A program made the position numbers and the translations under genes. A stretch of DNA of 64,000 nucleotides from Candidatus Kapaibacterium sp. GTDB lineage: Bacteria > Bacteroidota > Ignavibacteria > Kapaibacteriales > Kapaibacteriaceae. The stretch covers positions 50,585 to 114,584 of the forward strand of contig JALHPC010000003.1 of assembly GCA_022842685.1 (NCBI GenBank), in the 5' to 3' direction. The notes under the pieces are model-generated. The model was not told the DNA's origin. It was given only the letters and a program-made list of their open reading frames with translations, and did not search any database. Of the stretch, positions 1 to 8,847 are shown in pieces (position 1 is the first letter of the stretch; each line of letters opens with the position of its first letter).

Positions 1-358
1 CGTTGGCCTGATTATTGCTTCGTGCCGCCGGTTGCATACCGAAGCCCCTTTACAAAGGGGGTGGAACATTTGGGTATGAGCGTGCGTCGACGGCGAGAAC
101 AGTGGATTGGGACGAGATTGGTAAGCGGTAGGGGTGTTTGTTTGCCTATCGCAAATCAACGAAAACTTGTCCAAGTTGCATTTGAGCATTTGGTAACACG
201 GCCTGTTCTGCTATTTTTGCACGTTCTGCGCGATGTATGCAGAGCGCGGTGCGTTTGGTAATAGCCAGATGCTGCCGCTGTGTGGTGTTCTTTCGAGGAC
301 ACCGTGCGTAACAAGGAAGATGATGATAAAGATCAACAAACCATTTCGTGGAGGATTC
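1..358. other. Left-end intergenic region
   Basis: I see no convincing gene here; the short ORFs in this stretch have no recognisable composition or motif. It holds a small hairpin (CCCCTTT/AAAGGGG, about 45-60) and the promoter annotated separately at 189-219. The rest reads as the 5' leader of the large secreted-protein gene. Confidence 0.6.
189..219 (+). promoter_or_regulatory. Bacteroidota-type promoter for the first T9SS cargo gene
   Basis: TTTG (189-192), a 19-nt spacer, then TATTTTTG (212-219) followed by C. This fits the known Bacteroidota primary-sigma consensus TTTG-N19-TAnnTTTGY exactly. The predicted start of transcription is near 226, giving a leader of about 130 nt before the ATG at 359. 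Confidence 0.6.
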
Positions 359-3300
359 ATGCTTCGCAACGCTACTGTGTGGAAGTCGCTGGCTTTTACC
401 GTTGCCATTCTAGCGGGTAGTATGTCGCTGTTGGCACAGCCGGCGAACTACACTGTTGTTCCGTCGCAGGGAACGTATCAGCAAATCAATGGCGGTACGC
501 TTTGGGCGAGTGGAACAGCACTTGACGACCAAGCCGTTGATAACGTATCAATTGGATTCAACTTCGTGTACGGTGCCGGTATTACGGTATCTACATTGAA
601 CGTGAATAGCAATGGATACATATCATTTGGTACGGCACCGGCTAGCAATGTGTACACGCCGCTGACAAACGCCGCAGCTTCGGCACAGATTGTATCGGCT
701 TTCGGTCGTGACCTAATCGGTACCGCGACTGGTTCGCTTCGCACCGAGCTGCAAGGCGTAGCGCCGAACCGTGTATTCGTCATTCAGTGGGCGAACGTGT
801 CTCGGAAGAGTTCACAGTACGACAACTACAACTTCCAGATCCGCCTGAACGAGACAACGAACACCATCGATGTCGTATACGGTTCGATGACGGTTCGTGG
901 TACAGTAGGCGCTCAAATTGGTATGCGGGGATCGGCAACAACGCTTGTAACATCGCTGCGTGCCGACTATGATGAAAGCACATGGGCAATGCCTCGCGTA
1001 ATCACAGCATCGCCAGGCCTTGAAAGTGTACTTGAGGAAAATTTTGTTCCAGCAAGTGGTCAAACGTATCGCTGGAGCCGTCGGACAATCACGAATGATG
1101 TTTGTGTCTTGAATATTGAGGGTCCTACTGGCACCTTCAACGCAAACACAACACAGACAGTAACCGCTCGTGTTCGCAACTGTGGTACCAACCAAGTTGA
1201 CTCCTTCATTGTCGACTGGAAAGTGAACGGCCAGCTTCGTACTGCTGTAAGGTACTACGGTGCGGTTCCAGCAAATGGCGAGGTTGTTGTCACGCTTGGT
1301 ACGGTCAACTTTGGCGACCGCTCATGGAATCTCATCGAAGCACGTACGTTGTCGCCAAACGGTGTTGCTGATGCGCTTCCTGGTAACGACGGTGCAGCGG
1401 CCTACCGCGCACCACGCGTATCGGGTGAGTTCTCGATTGCTAAGGTCGGTGCAAACGCTGGTGTGTTTACGAGCATGCGCGATTTCCTCCGTCATCTGAA
1501 GGTGTCAGGAATCAACGGCTCAATCGTTGCTACAGTTTTTGCAGGTGTATACAACGAAAGCATTGTGCTTGATGGCGTCGATGCAACGGATATCTCGCAG
1601 ACGTTTGTCGTTCGCGCTAATCCAGGTGATGAAGTCGTTATGGAATATCCACTTCACGCCGACTTGTCGACAGCGAACTATGGTTCCTATGAAGTCCCAG
1701 CCATCGTCAATGTTCTAGCAGGCAGCAATCTTACGATTAACGGCATTCACTTCCGCGTTGCAGCCGGTTCGCAATTCCAAGGCGGAGTTTTGATTCTCGG
1801 AAGCTTGCAAAACTTTGCAATGCGCAATTGCCGATTCACTGGTCTGAACTCGAATTCCATTAGCGGTGCAGCCGTTGAAATGGCAGTGCCGTTTGCAAGT
1901 GGATTGACGTTCGACAACTGTACCGTTGTCAACCACCGCTTGGGTATCCTTCTCGTTCCATCAACATTCACAGGTATCACCCTTTCGGGTAACACCTTTA
2001 CGTGTTCTTCAGGTATTCAAGTTCAAGGTTCTGGTACGGGACTTGTCATTCGCAACAACCGCGTAACGGTCGACAACGTCTACACTGGAGTTCAGGCAGC
2101 AATTGGCGTCTTCCAAACGACGTCGCCACTTGTTGAGCGCAACATTGTCGACGGCACATCCTCTCGCGATGGTATGAACGGCATTCTTGTTTCGCACGAC
2201 GCTGGCACGGCTTCGATCGTAAACAATATGGTTTCGGCCGCTGGCGGCACGCAGGCAATTGGCTACTTCGTAGATGCCCGTAACAATACGTCGACGAACT
2301 TCTACCACAACACGGCAAATGTAACCGCCCCAGCTACATCGCTATCGGCCGGTTTGTACATCGCCAACAACGAAAACGTGTTCCCGAACTTCACTGTCAC
2401 TTCAGTGAACAACATCCTCCACAACTTTGGTCTAGGCACGAATGGCGGACCAGCCCTGTGGATTGCCGAGCCGAGCGGTGTCGTGCCGACTGCAGCTACA
2501 ACACCACTTCAGGTTGCTGACTTTAACAATATTGTCTCAACCGGAACCTTCCCTGTTCGCGTCATTAACACTGCGTATACAACGCTTGCCGCATACCGCG
2601 CTGCGTTTACACGTGAGCTAAACTCGGCCTCAGTTCCTGTAACGTTCGTTGGTGCGACCGATTTGCACCTGCTTACGATTCAGCCACAACTGTTTGGCGC
2701 GGCCTCGGTATCGTCGGTTGTTCCAACAGATATTGATGGCGAAAACCGTGTAAAGCCATACATGGGTGCCGACGAAATCTTCCCTCGCGTGCGCTTCGTT
2801 CAGCAGCCGCAAAGCCGTTACGTATGTTATGGCGAATCCCTCACGCTTGTAGCTGTTGCAGAAGCAACACTCGGTGCAACAACGAAGTATCAGTGGTATA
2901 AGGATGGCGTTAAGCTTCTAGGCCGTACTTCTGCCATCATGACTATTAACAACACGGCATACGACGCCGCAGCGGTATACCACTGCGAAGTTGAAGTTAG
3001 CGATGGTACAACAACGGCAACGCTCAAGAGCAACGATGCTACGATTATGGTTGTTCGTCCGACATCTATCGTCGAACATCCTGCGTCACAGCCAGTCGCG
3101 CTTGGCTCGACGATCGACCTGCGCGTTGAAGCAGAAGCTGTTGGTACACCAACAAATCTTTCACCAACATATCAGTGGAAGAAGCGCTACTGGAATCCAG
3201 TCAATCGTGTCTACCAAGACTCTGTTCTTTCTGACAACGGCCGCATCACCGGTACACGCTCATCAATCCTTACGATTCGTGACTTGAACGCCGGCGATAC

Positions 3301-4462
3301 AACCGACACATACTTCTGTACGGTTACTGCCTATTGCGGCAATGCAGATTCTAAGGTCGCACGCCTCTTCATCCCACGTGTTATTGTAGCCGACAACATT
3401 CCTAACGCCTGTATCGGTCAGCCAATCCAGATGGAAGTTGGCGCAAGCCCCGGCTCTGGTAACGGTCTCACACTGTCGTACCAGTGGTATCGCAATGGTG
3501 AGGCAATTGCCAACGATACCCGCGTAACTGGCGCTACAGGCAAGGTGCTTGTGGTGAACAACACAACGGCAACAGACAACGGCGACTACCACTGTGTAGT
3601 TACCTACGGTCCTATGGAGGCTCCAATTGCTTCCAACATGATTACCGTTGAACTCGGATCGGCACCAGTGATCACTTCACAACCGGTTGCTGCCGAAATC
3701 TGCGAAGGCAACGAAATTCTTCTTGCTTCACAAGCCACAGGATCGAACCTCGCATTCCAGTGGACGAAGAATGGTGTTAACGTTCCAGGAGCATCAGGCG
3801 CATCGTTGAACATTCAGAACGCAACGGCAACCGATGCTGGCACATACAACGTTATCGTTACGAACTCATGTGGTCAAGCTACATCGATTACGGTCGAAAT
3901 CGCTGTCAACACAAAGCCAAGCATCACGGAACAACCAAAGGATCAGTCAGTCAATGCTGATGAAGCAGTTAACCTCTCGGTTTCCGCTTCTGGAACTGGC
4001 AGCCTAACATATCAGTGGTTCCGCAATGGCGAGAAGATTGAGAATGCAACCGGTGCTACGTACCAAGTTCCAAATGCTTCGACAGCTGACGCTGGTGTTT
4101 ACACTGTAGAAGTGTCGAACGACTGCGGTAAGACAACATCAGAATCCGCAGTTGTTGACGTCACAACGTCGGTTGCCGGTGATGTATACGTTAACGGCTT
4201 CATGCTTGGTAATGCATCTCCAAACCCAGCAGCTGGTGTTGTTACGTTCAGCTATGAACTGCCTACAACACAAAGCGTTCGTATTGTCCTAATGGACATG
4301 CTCGGCCGCCCAGTCGCTAACTTGGTTGACGGTGTTGTCGATGCTGGTCGCCACATCGCAACGTTTAACGTTGCCGACATGGCACTCAACGCTGGCGTCT
4401 ACATGTACAGCCTGCAATCAAACGGCGTCGTAGCAACACAGCAAATCGTCGTAGTCCGCTAA
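359..4462 (+). CDS. Secreted T9SS cargo: beta-helix plus five Ig-like domains
   Basis: A 1367-aa secreted, probably surface-attached protein. I chose the ATG at 359 because GGAGG lies 4 nt upstream and it starts directly into a signal peptide (LAFTVAILAGSMSLLAQ); the track ORF begins 42 codons earlier. Order: N-terminal beta domain (about 25-240), CARDB-like domain (245-345), a long repeat region with short NN-turn strands typical of a right-handed parallel beta-helix (355-800), then five Ig-like domains (809-1267), each with a YQW/FQW tryptophan and a DAGxY-type motif. The last ~80 residues are a type IX sorting domain (ASPNPAAGVVTFSYEL, LGRPV, GVYMYSL, ending VVVR). Such proteins are exported by Sec, cross the outer membrane by T9SS and lose the C-domain. 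The ligand is unknown; the beta-helix suggests polysaccharide or adhesion contacts. Monocistronic, closed by a strong terminator. Confidence 0.85.
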   Translation: MLRNATVWKSLAFTVAILAGSMSLLAQPANYTVVPSQGTYQQINGGTLWASGTALDDQAVDNVSIGFNFVYGAGITVSTLNVNSNGYISFGTAPASNVYTPLTNAAASAQIVSAFGRDLIGTATGSLRTELQGVAPNRVFVIQWANVSRKSSQYDNYNFQIRLNETTNTIDVVYGSMTVRGTVGAQIGMRGSATTLVTSLRADYDESTWAMPRVITASPGLESVLEENFVPASGQTYRWSRRTITNDVCVLNIEGPTGTFNANTTQTVTARVRNCGTNQVDSFIVDWKVNGQLRTAVRYYGAVPANGEVVVTLGTVNFGDRSWNLIEARTLSPNGVADALPGNDGAAAYRAPRVSGEFSIAKVGANAGVFTSMRDFLRHLKVSGINGSIVATVFAGVYNESIVLDGVDATDISQTFVVRANPGDEVVMEYPLHADLSTANYGSYEVPAIVNVLAGSNLTINGIHFRVAAGSQFQGGVLILGSLQNFAMRNCRFTGLNSNSISGAAVEMAVPFASGLTFDNCTVVNHRLGILLVPSTFTGITLSGNTFTCSSGIQVQGSGTGLVIRNNRVTVDNVYTGVQAAIGVFQTTSPLVERNIVDGTSSRDGMNGILVSHDAGTASIVNNMVSAAGGTQAIGYFVDARNNTSTNFYHNTANVTAPATSLSAGLYIANNENVFPNFTVTSVNNILHNFGLGTNGGPALWIAEPSGVVPTAATTPLQVADFNNIVSTGTFPVRVINTAYTTLAAYRAAFTRELNSASVPVTFVGATDLHLLTIQPQLFGAASVSSVVPTDIDGENRVKPYMGADEIFPRVRFVQQPQSRYVCYGESLTLVAVAEATLGATTKYQWYKDGVKLLGRTSAIMTINNTAYDAAAVYHCEVEVSDGTTTATLKSNDATIMVVRPTSIVEHPASQPVALGSTIDLRVEAEAVGTPTNLSPTYQWKKRYWNPVNRVYQDSVLSDNGRITGTRSSILTIRDLNAGDTTDTYFCTVTAYCGNADSKVARLFIPRVIVADNIPNACIGQPIQMEVGASPGSGNGLTLSYQWYRNGEAIANDTRVTGATGKVLVVNNTTATDNGDYHCVVTYGPMEAPIASNMITVELGSAPVITSQPVAAEICEGNEILLASQATGSNLAFQWTKNGVNVPGASGASLNIQNATATDAGTYNVIVTNSCGQATSITVEIAVNTKPSITEQPKDQSVNADEAVNLSVSASGTGSLTYQWFRNGEKIENATGATYQVPNASTADAGVYTVEVSNDCGKTTSESAVVDVTTSVAGDVYVNGFMLGNASPNPAAGVVTFSYELPTTQSVRIVLMDMLGRPVANLVDGVVDAGRHIATFNVADMALNAGVYMYSLQSNGVVATQQIVVVR

Positions 4463-4499
4463 GTCTAAGGGGCATCGACCTACATTCGGCCTAAACAAA

Positions 4500-4536
4500 C
4501 AAGGCCTTCCCGAAAGGGAAGGCCTTGTTGCGTTTT
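4500..4536. terminator. Bidirectional intrinsic terminator
   Basis: A perfect 12-bp stem (CAAGGCCTTCCC/GGGAAGGCCTTG) with a GAAA tetraloop, followed on plus by TTGCGTTTT and on minus by GTTTGTTTA. It lies between convergent genes and can serve both. Confidence 0.85.
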
Positions 4537-4538
4537 CA

Positions 4539-4613
4539 CGGGACGCTTGCGCGGGACGCTTGCGCGGGACGCTTGCGCGGGACGCTTGCGCGGGACGCTT
4601 GCGCGGGACGCTT
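4539..4613. repeat. 13-bp tandem repeat (5 full copies plus a partial)
   Basis: Five exact head-to-tail copies of CGGGACGCTTGCG (4539-4603) and a truncated sixth that runs into the stop codon of the minus-strand LolA-like gene. The unit is not a multiple of three, so the array reads through all frames; it is not coding on the chosen gene models. Confidence 0.9.
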
Positions 4614-5211
4614 AGCGCAAGTCGACGGTGGTCCAACTGCTAGGCGGTTCGTAGGTAAATCGCTCAGTGGCTAGCGGTTTTGCATTCAGCTGTAGGTTCT
4701 TTATCACCCAGGTGGATTCCGTCGCTCCGTCGTTTACAACCACCTTTGTTACTCGCATGTTGTTATCGACGGTAACGCGCGCAGATTGGACCCCTGCAAC
4801 GCGCACAGCGGGCGCAGGAGGGCGCAGCTCGAGTTGGTTCGTTGCCCCATTAACTGCTGTAGCCCTGTAGACGGAAAGCAGGGTAAAGAAGAGCCGCTCC
4901 AGACTTAGATCCTCACCATTCTGAAGTGCACTGTTTACGATGACGGTCTTTGTGGTCGGTGTGATGTTCCAAACCGTGGTTCCGTTGCTGATAATCTTGC
5001 GATCGGCTAACGCTAGCACGTAGCCCTTGCCACGCTCTGCAAAAAGCTGGCCTGTATGTGTGCCATCAAGAACGAACGTGCACCGGACGCTTTGAAGCGT
5101 TTGATATGTGCGGTGAAAGCGATGTACAATGGACTCAGAGGCAGTTGCTGGTGCAGGTGCCGCAATGGCAGCCACAACGCCTGCAAATACCAAGTTAACG
5201 TTGATACTCAT
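4612..5211 (-). CDS. LolA-like outer-membrane lipoprotein carrier
   Basis: A 199-aa periplasmic protein with a cleavable signal peptide ending near PAPATASE and no lipobox. The body has the LolA half-barrel pattern: a helix (IVHRFHRTYQTLQSVRCTF), then paired strands including RGKGYVLALADRKIISNGTTVWNI, matching the family's 'grey basic strand, NGxxxW' region. LolA ferries lipoproteins from the LolCDE complex to the outer membrane; a LolC/E-type permease is present at 33384. It is translated after the DUF3108 gene through an ATGA overlap (5208-5211), so the two are one operon. Its stop codon sits in the tandem repeat. Assignment is to the LolA superfamily; true lipoprotein carriage is inferred. 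Confidence 0.75.
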   Translation of the reverse strand: MSINVNLVFAGVVAAIAAPAPATASESIVHRFHRTYQTLQSVRCTFVLDGTHTGQLFAERGKGYVLALADRKIISNGTTVWNITPTTKTVIVNSALQNGEDLSLERLFFTLLSVYRATAVNGATNQLELRPPAPAVRVAGVQSARVTVDNNMRVTKVVVNDGATESTWVIKNLQLNAKPLATERFTYEPPSSWTTVDLR

Positions 5212-6044
5212 TTCGATCCCGTCCTTGACGTTAACGGTCCTCGCAACCCCCGATATCCGGTAAGTTCTGCGTCAATCGTTCCAATGAGAATCTTGGTGCT
5301 AACCTTGACGGGAATCTTCCTGTCATCATCGCTAAGCCAAATCAAGATCCGGCCTTCGCTCTTGAACAATCCACCCTGCTTGACCATTGGTTCAATAACA
5401 ACGCAGTTGAACACTCCGGCTTCAACAGTAACTGACTGACGTCCAAGAATGCGGACGCGTAAGTCGTGTGTCTCCTTGTCGTAGAAGTTCTTCAACGAGA
5501 TCTCGTCGCCTTTTTTCATTGTTGCCAAATCGAACGTCCGTACATAGTAGAACGCCGACACGATATCATGAACAAAGGGCGACGTTTCAAACGTCCCATC
5601 GGAAGTTACAGCCTTATTCTCGTGTTGGTCAAATGCAGCTGCGTAGTCGCGTGCATATCCGCCTTCACGAATGCTCTGCTCGAATTTCCACGGAAACACG
5701 CCGTCGACGTCTACTAGGGTCCGATACCGATCGCGAACTCGATAAATGAATTCCAAGCTCTTGAGCGACTCAACATCAAAGCGAATGTCGTAAGCAGGAC
5801 GGCCAGAAACCTGCACAGGGTCCTTGCCAACGCTAAACACAGCCGTACCTGCCGTTATGAACTTATAGCCCACGCGGTACTCCAAGCGCTCGCCAAAACC
5901 GAATGCATCGTTAGCAACATATCGCAGCGGCGGCTTACTATCTCCCACAAGGAAGGCCGTCCCTACTAGCCACACTGCGATAAGGGGCACTGCAGTACGC
6001 AAGCGCAAAAGCCGCCGCCGAAATTGATGATGTTGTAGCGTCAT
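5208..6044 (-). CDS. DUF3108 periplasmic/envelope protein
   Basis: A 278-aa protein of the DUF3108 family, beta-rich and LolA/LolB-like in fold. The start at 6044 has GGAGAG about 6 nt upstream; the track start at 6065 is seven codons longer. Residues about 13-36 form an N-terminal signal or membrane anchor (AVPLIAVWLVGTAFLVG). The body begins with the family's typical 'FGERLEYRVGYKFITAGTA' and continues with paired strands, FVHDIVSAFYYVRT and EGRILIWLSDDDRKIPVKV, all typical of DUF3108. Function in the family is not established. Coupling to the LolA-like gene supports an envelope lipoprotein or lipid role. Confidence 0.8.
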   Translation of the reverse strand: MTLQHHQFRRRLLRLRTAVPLIAVWLVGTAFLVGDSKPPLRYVANDAFGFGERLEYRVGYKFITAGTAVFSVGKDPVQVSGRPAYDIRFDVESLKSLEFIYRVRDRYRTLVDVDGVFPWKFEQSIREGGYARDYAAAFDQHENKAVTSDGTFETSPFVHDIVSAFYYVRTFDLATMKKGDEISLKNFYDKETHDLRVRILGRQSVTVEAGVFNCVVIEPMVKQGGLFKSEGRILIWLSDDDRKIPVKVSTKILIGTIDAELTGYRGLRGPLTSRTGSK

Positions 6045-6111
6045 GAAAGCTCTCCACGCCATCAACGGACTTCCACGTTGATGTAGTGTACAGCAAAATT
6101 GTGGAGAAGAG

Positions 6112-6184
6112 TGGGCCTGCCCGGACTTGAACCGAGAACCGACGGATTATGAGTCCGCTGCTCTAACCATTGAGCTACAGGCCC
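6112..6184 (-). tRNA. tRNA with CAT anticodon (Met or Ile2)
   Basis: A 73-nt cloverleaf on the minus strand: acceptor GGGCCTG/CAGGCCC with discriminator A, D-arm TAGCTCAATGGTTAGAGC, anticodon arm GCGGA-CTCATAA-TCCGT, T-arm CTCGG-TTCAAGT-CCGGG. The anticodon is CAT. Elongator tRNA-Met and the lysidine-modified tRNA-Ile2 both use this loop; the GGACTCATAATCC arm resembles Ile2 more, but I cannot decide by eye. CCA is not encoded. Confidence 0.9.
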
Positions 6185-6195
6185 AACATGATATG

Positions 6196-6216
6196 CACCA
6201 ACAACATGCGTTGGTG
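6196..6216. other. Hairpin downstream of the outer-membrane protein gene
   Basis: CACCAAC/GTTGGTG with a 7-nt loop, starting 17 nt after the minus-strand stop codon at 6233 and just before the tRNA. No T-tract follows, so termination is uncertain; it could also be a processing signal. Confidence 0.3.
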
Positions 6217-6232
6217 ATGTCGATGCGTGAGT

Positions 6233-7006
6233 TTAGTTAAACAGTCCTACGAACACACCAATCTGTAGGGCAAGACTTTGCACCTTGATGCCATCGGGTA
6301 CGCCAGTAACGGTTGTGGTCTTCTGCGATTGCCAGTCACCATCCTGCAGCTGCAGATTGTATGCCGCTTGCGCGCGCAGCAACAGGAAGGGTGTTACGGT
6401 GTACTCGATGTTCAAGCGCGGTTGGGCAAAAATGATGCCACGATCGATGTGAAGGTAACGATCCGGAGCAACTGGTCCGTTCTGTACTTCAGTCCAAGAT
6501 CTAGACGCTATACCCTCGGTTAGCTCTATCGTCTGGCGTCCCCATCCAAGTCCAACACCAGGAAGAATCGTGAGCGACCGCACTGGAATGATGGCATAGT
6601 CGAAGTACACCGTGCGCAGGCCCACGTCGTACGTGTATTGCCGCTGTACATCGACGCCCCCTACAGTACCGGTAGCTGTGGTAGACGATGCGCCTGTAAT
6701 CCACGAGAAGCCAGCGCGGACATTAGGTATGACGCCCAGAGCTGAATAGATGTCAACTCCCGTGAAGAGCATACCCGAGGAAAGCTCGCCAAAACCAAGG
6801 TTGAGCGACGTAATATGAGCGTTGATGTCCTCTACCGGCAACATGCCGTAGCTTATGGTTGGGCCCACACCAACGGCGAAGTAGGGAATCGCCTCGTCCT
6901 TCAGGGTCACTTCCTCGAAATCCAGCTCCGGAAGGCGATCATCCTGCGCCATTGAAGGGGCAAGTGTACCAACCAAGAGGAAGAGGGCAAGAACGAATCG
7001 AAACAT
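6233..7006 (-). CDS. Outer-membrane beta-barrel protein
   Basis: 257 aa with a signal peptide (FVLALFLLVGTLAPSMAQ). The mature part alternates polar and hydrophobic residues in 8-12 residue strands rich in Gly and aromatics (YFAVGVGPTISYGML, LRTVYFDYAIIPV, ILPGVGLGWGRQ), and ends in the barrel-type LQIGVFVGLFN. This fits the small OmpA/OmpW-like porin-type barrels common in Bacteroidota; no ligand can be named. It has its own promoter (TATCTTTGC at 7038-7045) and a GGAG ribosome site 5-9 nt upstream of the ATG. Confidence 0.75.
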   Translation of the reverse strand: MFRFVLALFLLVGTLAPSMAQDDRLPELDFEEVTLKDEAIPYFAVGVGPTISYGMLPVEDINAHITSLNLGFGELSSGMLFTGVDIYSALGVIPNVRAGFSWITGASSTTATGTVGGVDVQRQYTYDVGLRTVYFDYAIIPVRSLTILPGVGLGWGRQTIELTEGIASRSWTEVQNGPVAPDRYLHIDRGIIFAQPRLNIEYTVTPFLLLRAQAAYNLQLQDGDWQSQKTTTVTGVPDGIKVQSLALQIGVFVGLFN

Positions 7007-7037
7007 AGTTGCTCCAGAAAAACGGTGAAGGTGGCCG

Positions 7038-7045
7038 CAAAGATA
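7038..7045 (-). promoter_or_regulatory. -7 promoter element for the outer-membrane barrel gene
   Basis: Reads TATCTTTG followed by C on minus, matching TAnnTTTGY; it leaves a leader of about 25 nt with an SD. I see no good -33 TTTG. Confidence 0.45.
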
Positions 7046-7080
7046 CGGACTCGACGCCGCACACTTCGTAGTTTGCGGAT

Positions 7081-8172
7081 ATGCGAATGGTTGCCGTTAT
7101 CATGGCTGGAGGTTTGGGCGTGCGTTTGTGGCCCAAGAGTACCGAACGCCGCCCCAAGCAGTTCATGCATGTGATGGGCGACGGAACGCTGATTCAGAAC
7201 ACCGTTGCGCGGCTGGGCCCCATCATTCCGATGGACGACATTTTCGTGGTGACTACGGCCGACCTACGCCATCTTGTGGCTGAACAGCTCCCGGAGATCC
7301 CTAGCGCAAACGTTATTGTTGAGCCGTTCGGAAGGAACACCGCGCCATGTATCGGACTATCAATGGTTCACTTGTCGGCACGACTGCCAGCTGATACGGT
7401 TGCCATCGTAATGCCGAGTGATCACACCATCTACAACGTCCGCGAATTCCACCTAACACTCGAACGGGCATGCCAGGCGGCCAAGGCCTATGACGGACTC
7501 GTCACGATAGGTGTAACGCCAACACGCCCTGAAACAGGGTACGGCTATATCCAAGTAGGAGATGCCGCCGATTTCGTTGGATCGCACCCGGACGGGTTTG
7601 TTAGAACCGTTAGGACCTTTGCTGAGAAGCCCGATGCTGCGACAGCTCAGCGTTTTCTTGATGCTGGTGACTTCGTTTGGAACTCAGGGATTTTTGTTGG
7701 GCGTGTAGAGATGTTCCAACGGAAAGTCGACACGTATCTGCCCGATCACGCACCGCTATTCCACGTGCTAGCGAAACATGTTGGCAAGGATAGCTACGAC
7801 GATACCTGCACCGACTTCTATCGCCAAATGCGAAGCATTTCGTTCGACATCGGCGTAATGGAAAAAGCCAAAAACATCGTTGTCGTTGATGGTGCCTTCG
7901 GTTGGAGTGACGTGGGATCGTGGGACGAGATATACCGGATGCGCCTCAAGGATGGGCGCAACAACGTCGTGGAGGGCAACGTGGTTACGCTGAACACGAC
8001 CAACGCTCTTGTGATTGGCTCGACGTCCAAGATGATTTCACTCGTTGACGTCGACAACCTCATTGTTGTCGAAACCGAATCGTCGATTATGATCTGCAAG
8101 CGAGGCGAAGCCGAGCATGTTCGCGACGTTGTCGACCTCCTACGCCGGCGCAATATTGCGCGCAATCTGTAG
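7081..8172 (+). CDS. manC: Mannose-1-phosphate guanylyltransferase
   Basis: 363 aa, the usual length of the single-domain GDP-mannose pyrophosphorylase (no fused isomerase). It makes GDP-mannose from mannose-1-phosphate and GTP in the cytoplasm for polysaccharide and glycan synthesis. The nucleotidyltransferase signature is intact: MAGGLGVRLWPKSTERRPKQF (about 8-28), the PSDH motif, ETGYGYIQ, FAEKPDAATAQRFLDAG and FVWNSGIF, then SFDIGVMEKA and DVGSW. The short gap before the ATG contains TAGTTTGC, an imperfect promoter box only a few bases upstream, so the mRNA may have almost no leader. rlpA follows after 9 bp, so the two are probably co-transcribed. Confidence 0.93.
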   Translation: MRMVAVIMAGGLGVRLWPKSTERRPKQFMHVMGDGTLIQNTVARLGPIIPMDDIFVVTTADLRHLVAEQLPEIPSANVIVEPFGRNTAPCIGLSMVHLSARLPADTVAIVMPSDHTIYNVREFHLTLERACQAAKAYDGLVTIGVTPTRPETGYGYIQVGDAADFVGSHPDGFVRTVRTFAEKPDAATAQRFLDAGDFVWNSGIFVGRVEMFQRKVDTYLPDHAPLFHVLAKHVGKDSYDDTCTDFYRQMRSISFDIGVMEKAKNIVVVDGAFGWSDVGSWDEIYRMRLKDGRNNVVEGNVVTLNTTNALVIGSTSKMISLVDVDNLIVVETESSIMICKRGEAEHVRDVVDLLRRRNIARNL

Positions 8173-8181
8173 CGCCAGCTC

Positions 8182-8847
8182 ATGCCCACGTTTACCGCAA
8201 GCTGTAGTGCCGCGATCGTGTTGCTATTCACAGCGTCGTATGCACAAGCGCAGACGGCCGCCGTAGCCGATTCACTGCTTCGTGAGTACGAACGGCTGTG
8301 GAAGGCAAGCGACTCGCTTCGGATTCAAGCCATGTTGTTGCGGATGGAAGCAGCGCGTACGCGCAAGGCCGTGAGTGCAGCCAACGACGACATCTTGGCC
8401 GACCTGCAGTCACGGGCACGCGCGGAGCGCTCGCGCACCAAGCTGGCCACTGCCAAGCCCGGCGTAAGCGTCGCCGATTCCGTCACGCTCGATAACCTGC
8501 GGTTCACGCCGGATACGGGTACCGCCTCGTTCTACGCTAACGAATTCCACGGAAGGCCAACGTCGAGCGGTGAACGCTACAACATGAACGACCTAACATG
8601 TGCCCATCGGTGGTTGCCGTTCGGTACACGCGTGCGTATCACAAACCTTGATAACGGGCGTTCCGTCGTGGCTCGCGTTAACGACCGCGGACCTTGGAAG
8701 CACGGTCGCATCGTCGACGTGTCGAAGGCCGCAGCAGCGCAGCTCGACTTCGTCCGCCGAGGAACAACTACCGTCGTCGTCGAGATTGCTCCAGAAACAC
8801 CACCTACAATACTGCCCGACAGTACCTCTACAGGAACGGAACCTTAA
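8182..8847 (+). CDS. rlpA: RlpA-family septal-ring lytic transglycosylase-like protein
   Basis: 221 aa. A signal peptide (ending AQAQ) and a Lys/Arg/Ala-rich helical linker (about 25-105) precede a double-psi beta-barrel (about 110-205). It contains the RlpA pattern TASFYANEFHGRPTSSGERY, then CAHRWLPFGTRVRITNLDNG and VARVNDRGP, so the His and Asp needed for activity in studied RlpA enzymes are present. No SPOR domain is seen, unlike the E. coli and Pseudomonas proteins. It acts on peptidoglycan in the periplasm. The final 20 bp overlap the 3' end of the convergent gcvT. Confidence 0.88.
   Translation: MPTFTASCSAAIVLLFTASYAQAQTAAVADSLLREYERLWKASDSLRIQAMLLRMEAARTRKAVSAANDDILADLQSRARAERSRTKLATAKPGVSVADSVTLDNLRFTPDTGTASFYANEFHGRPTSSGERYNMNDLTCAHRWLPFGTRVRITNLDNGRSVVARVNDRGPWKHGRIVDVSKAAAAQLDFVRRGTTTVVVEIAPETPPTILPDSTSTGTEP

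Noticed and set aside
22-261. 79-aa ORF at the left end
   Set aside because: Overlaps a good promoter and contains no recognisable feature.
4539-4613. CRISPR array
   Set aside because: The copies are directly adjacent with no spacers and no cas genes are present.
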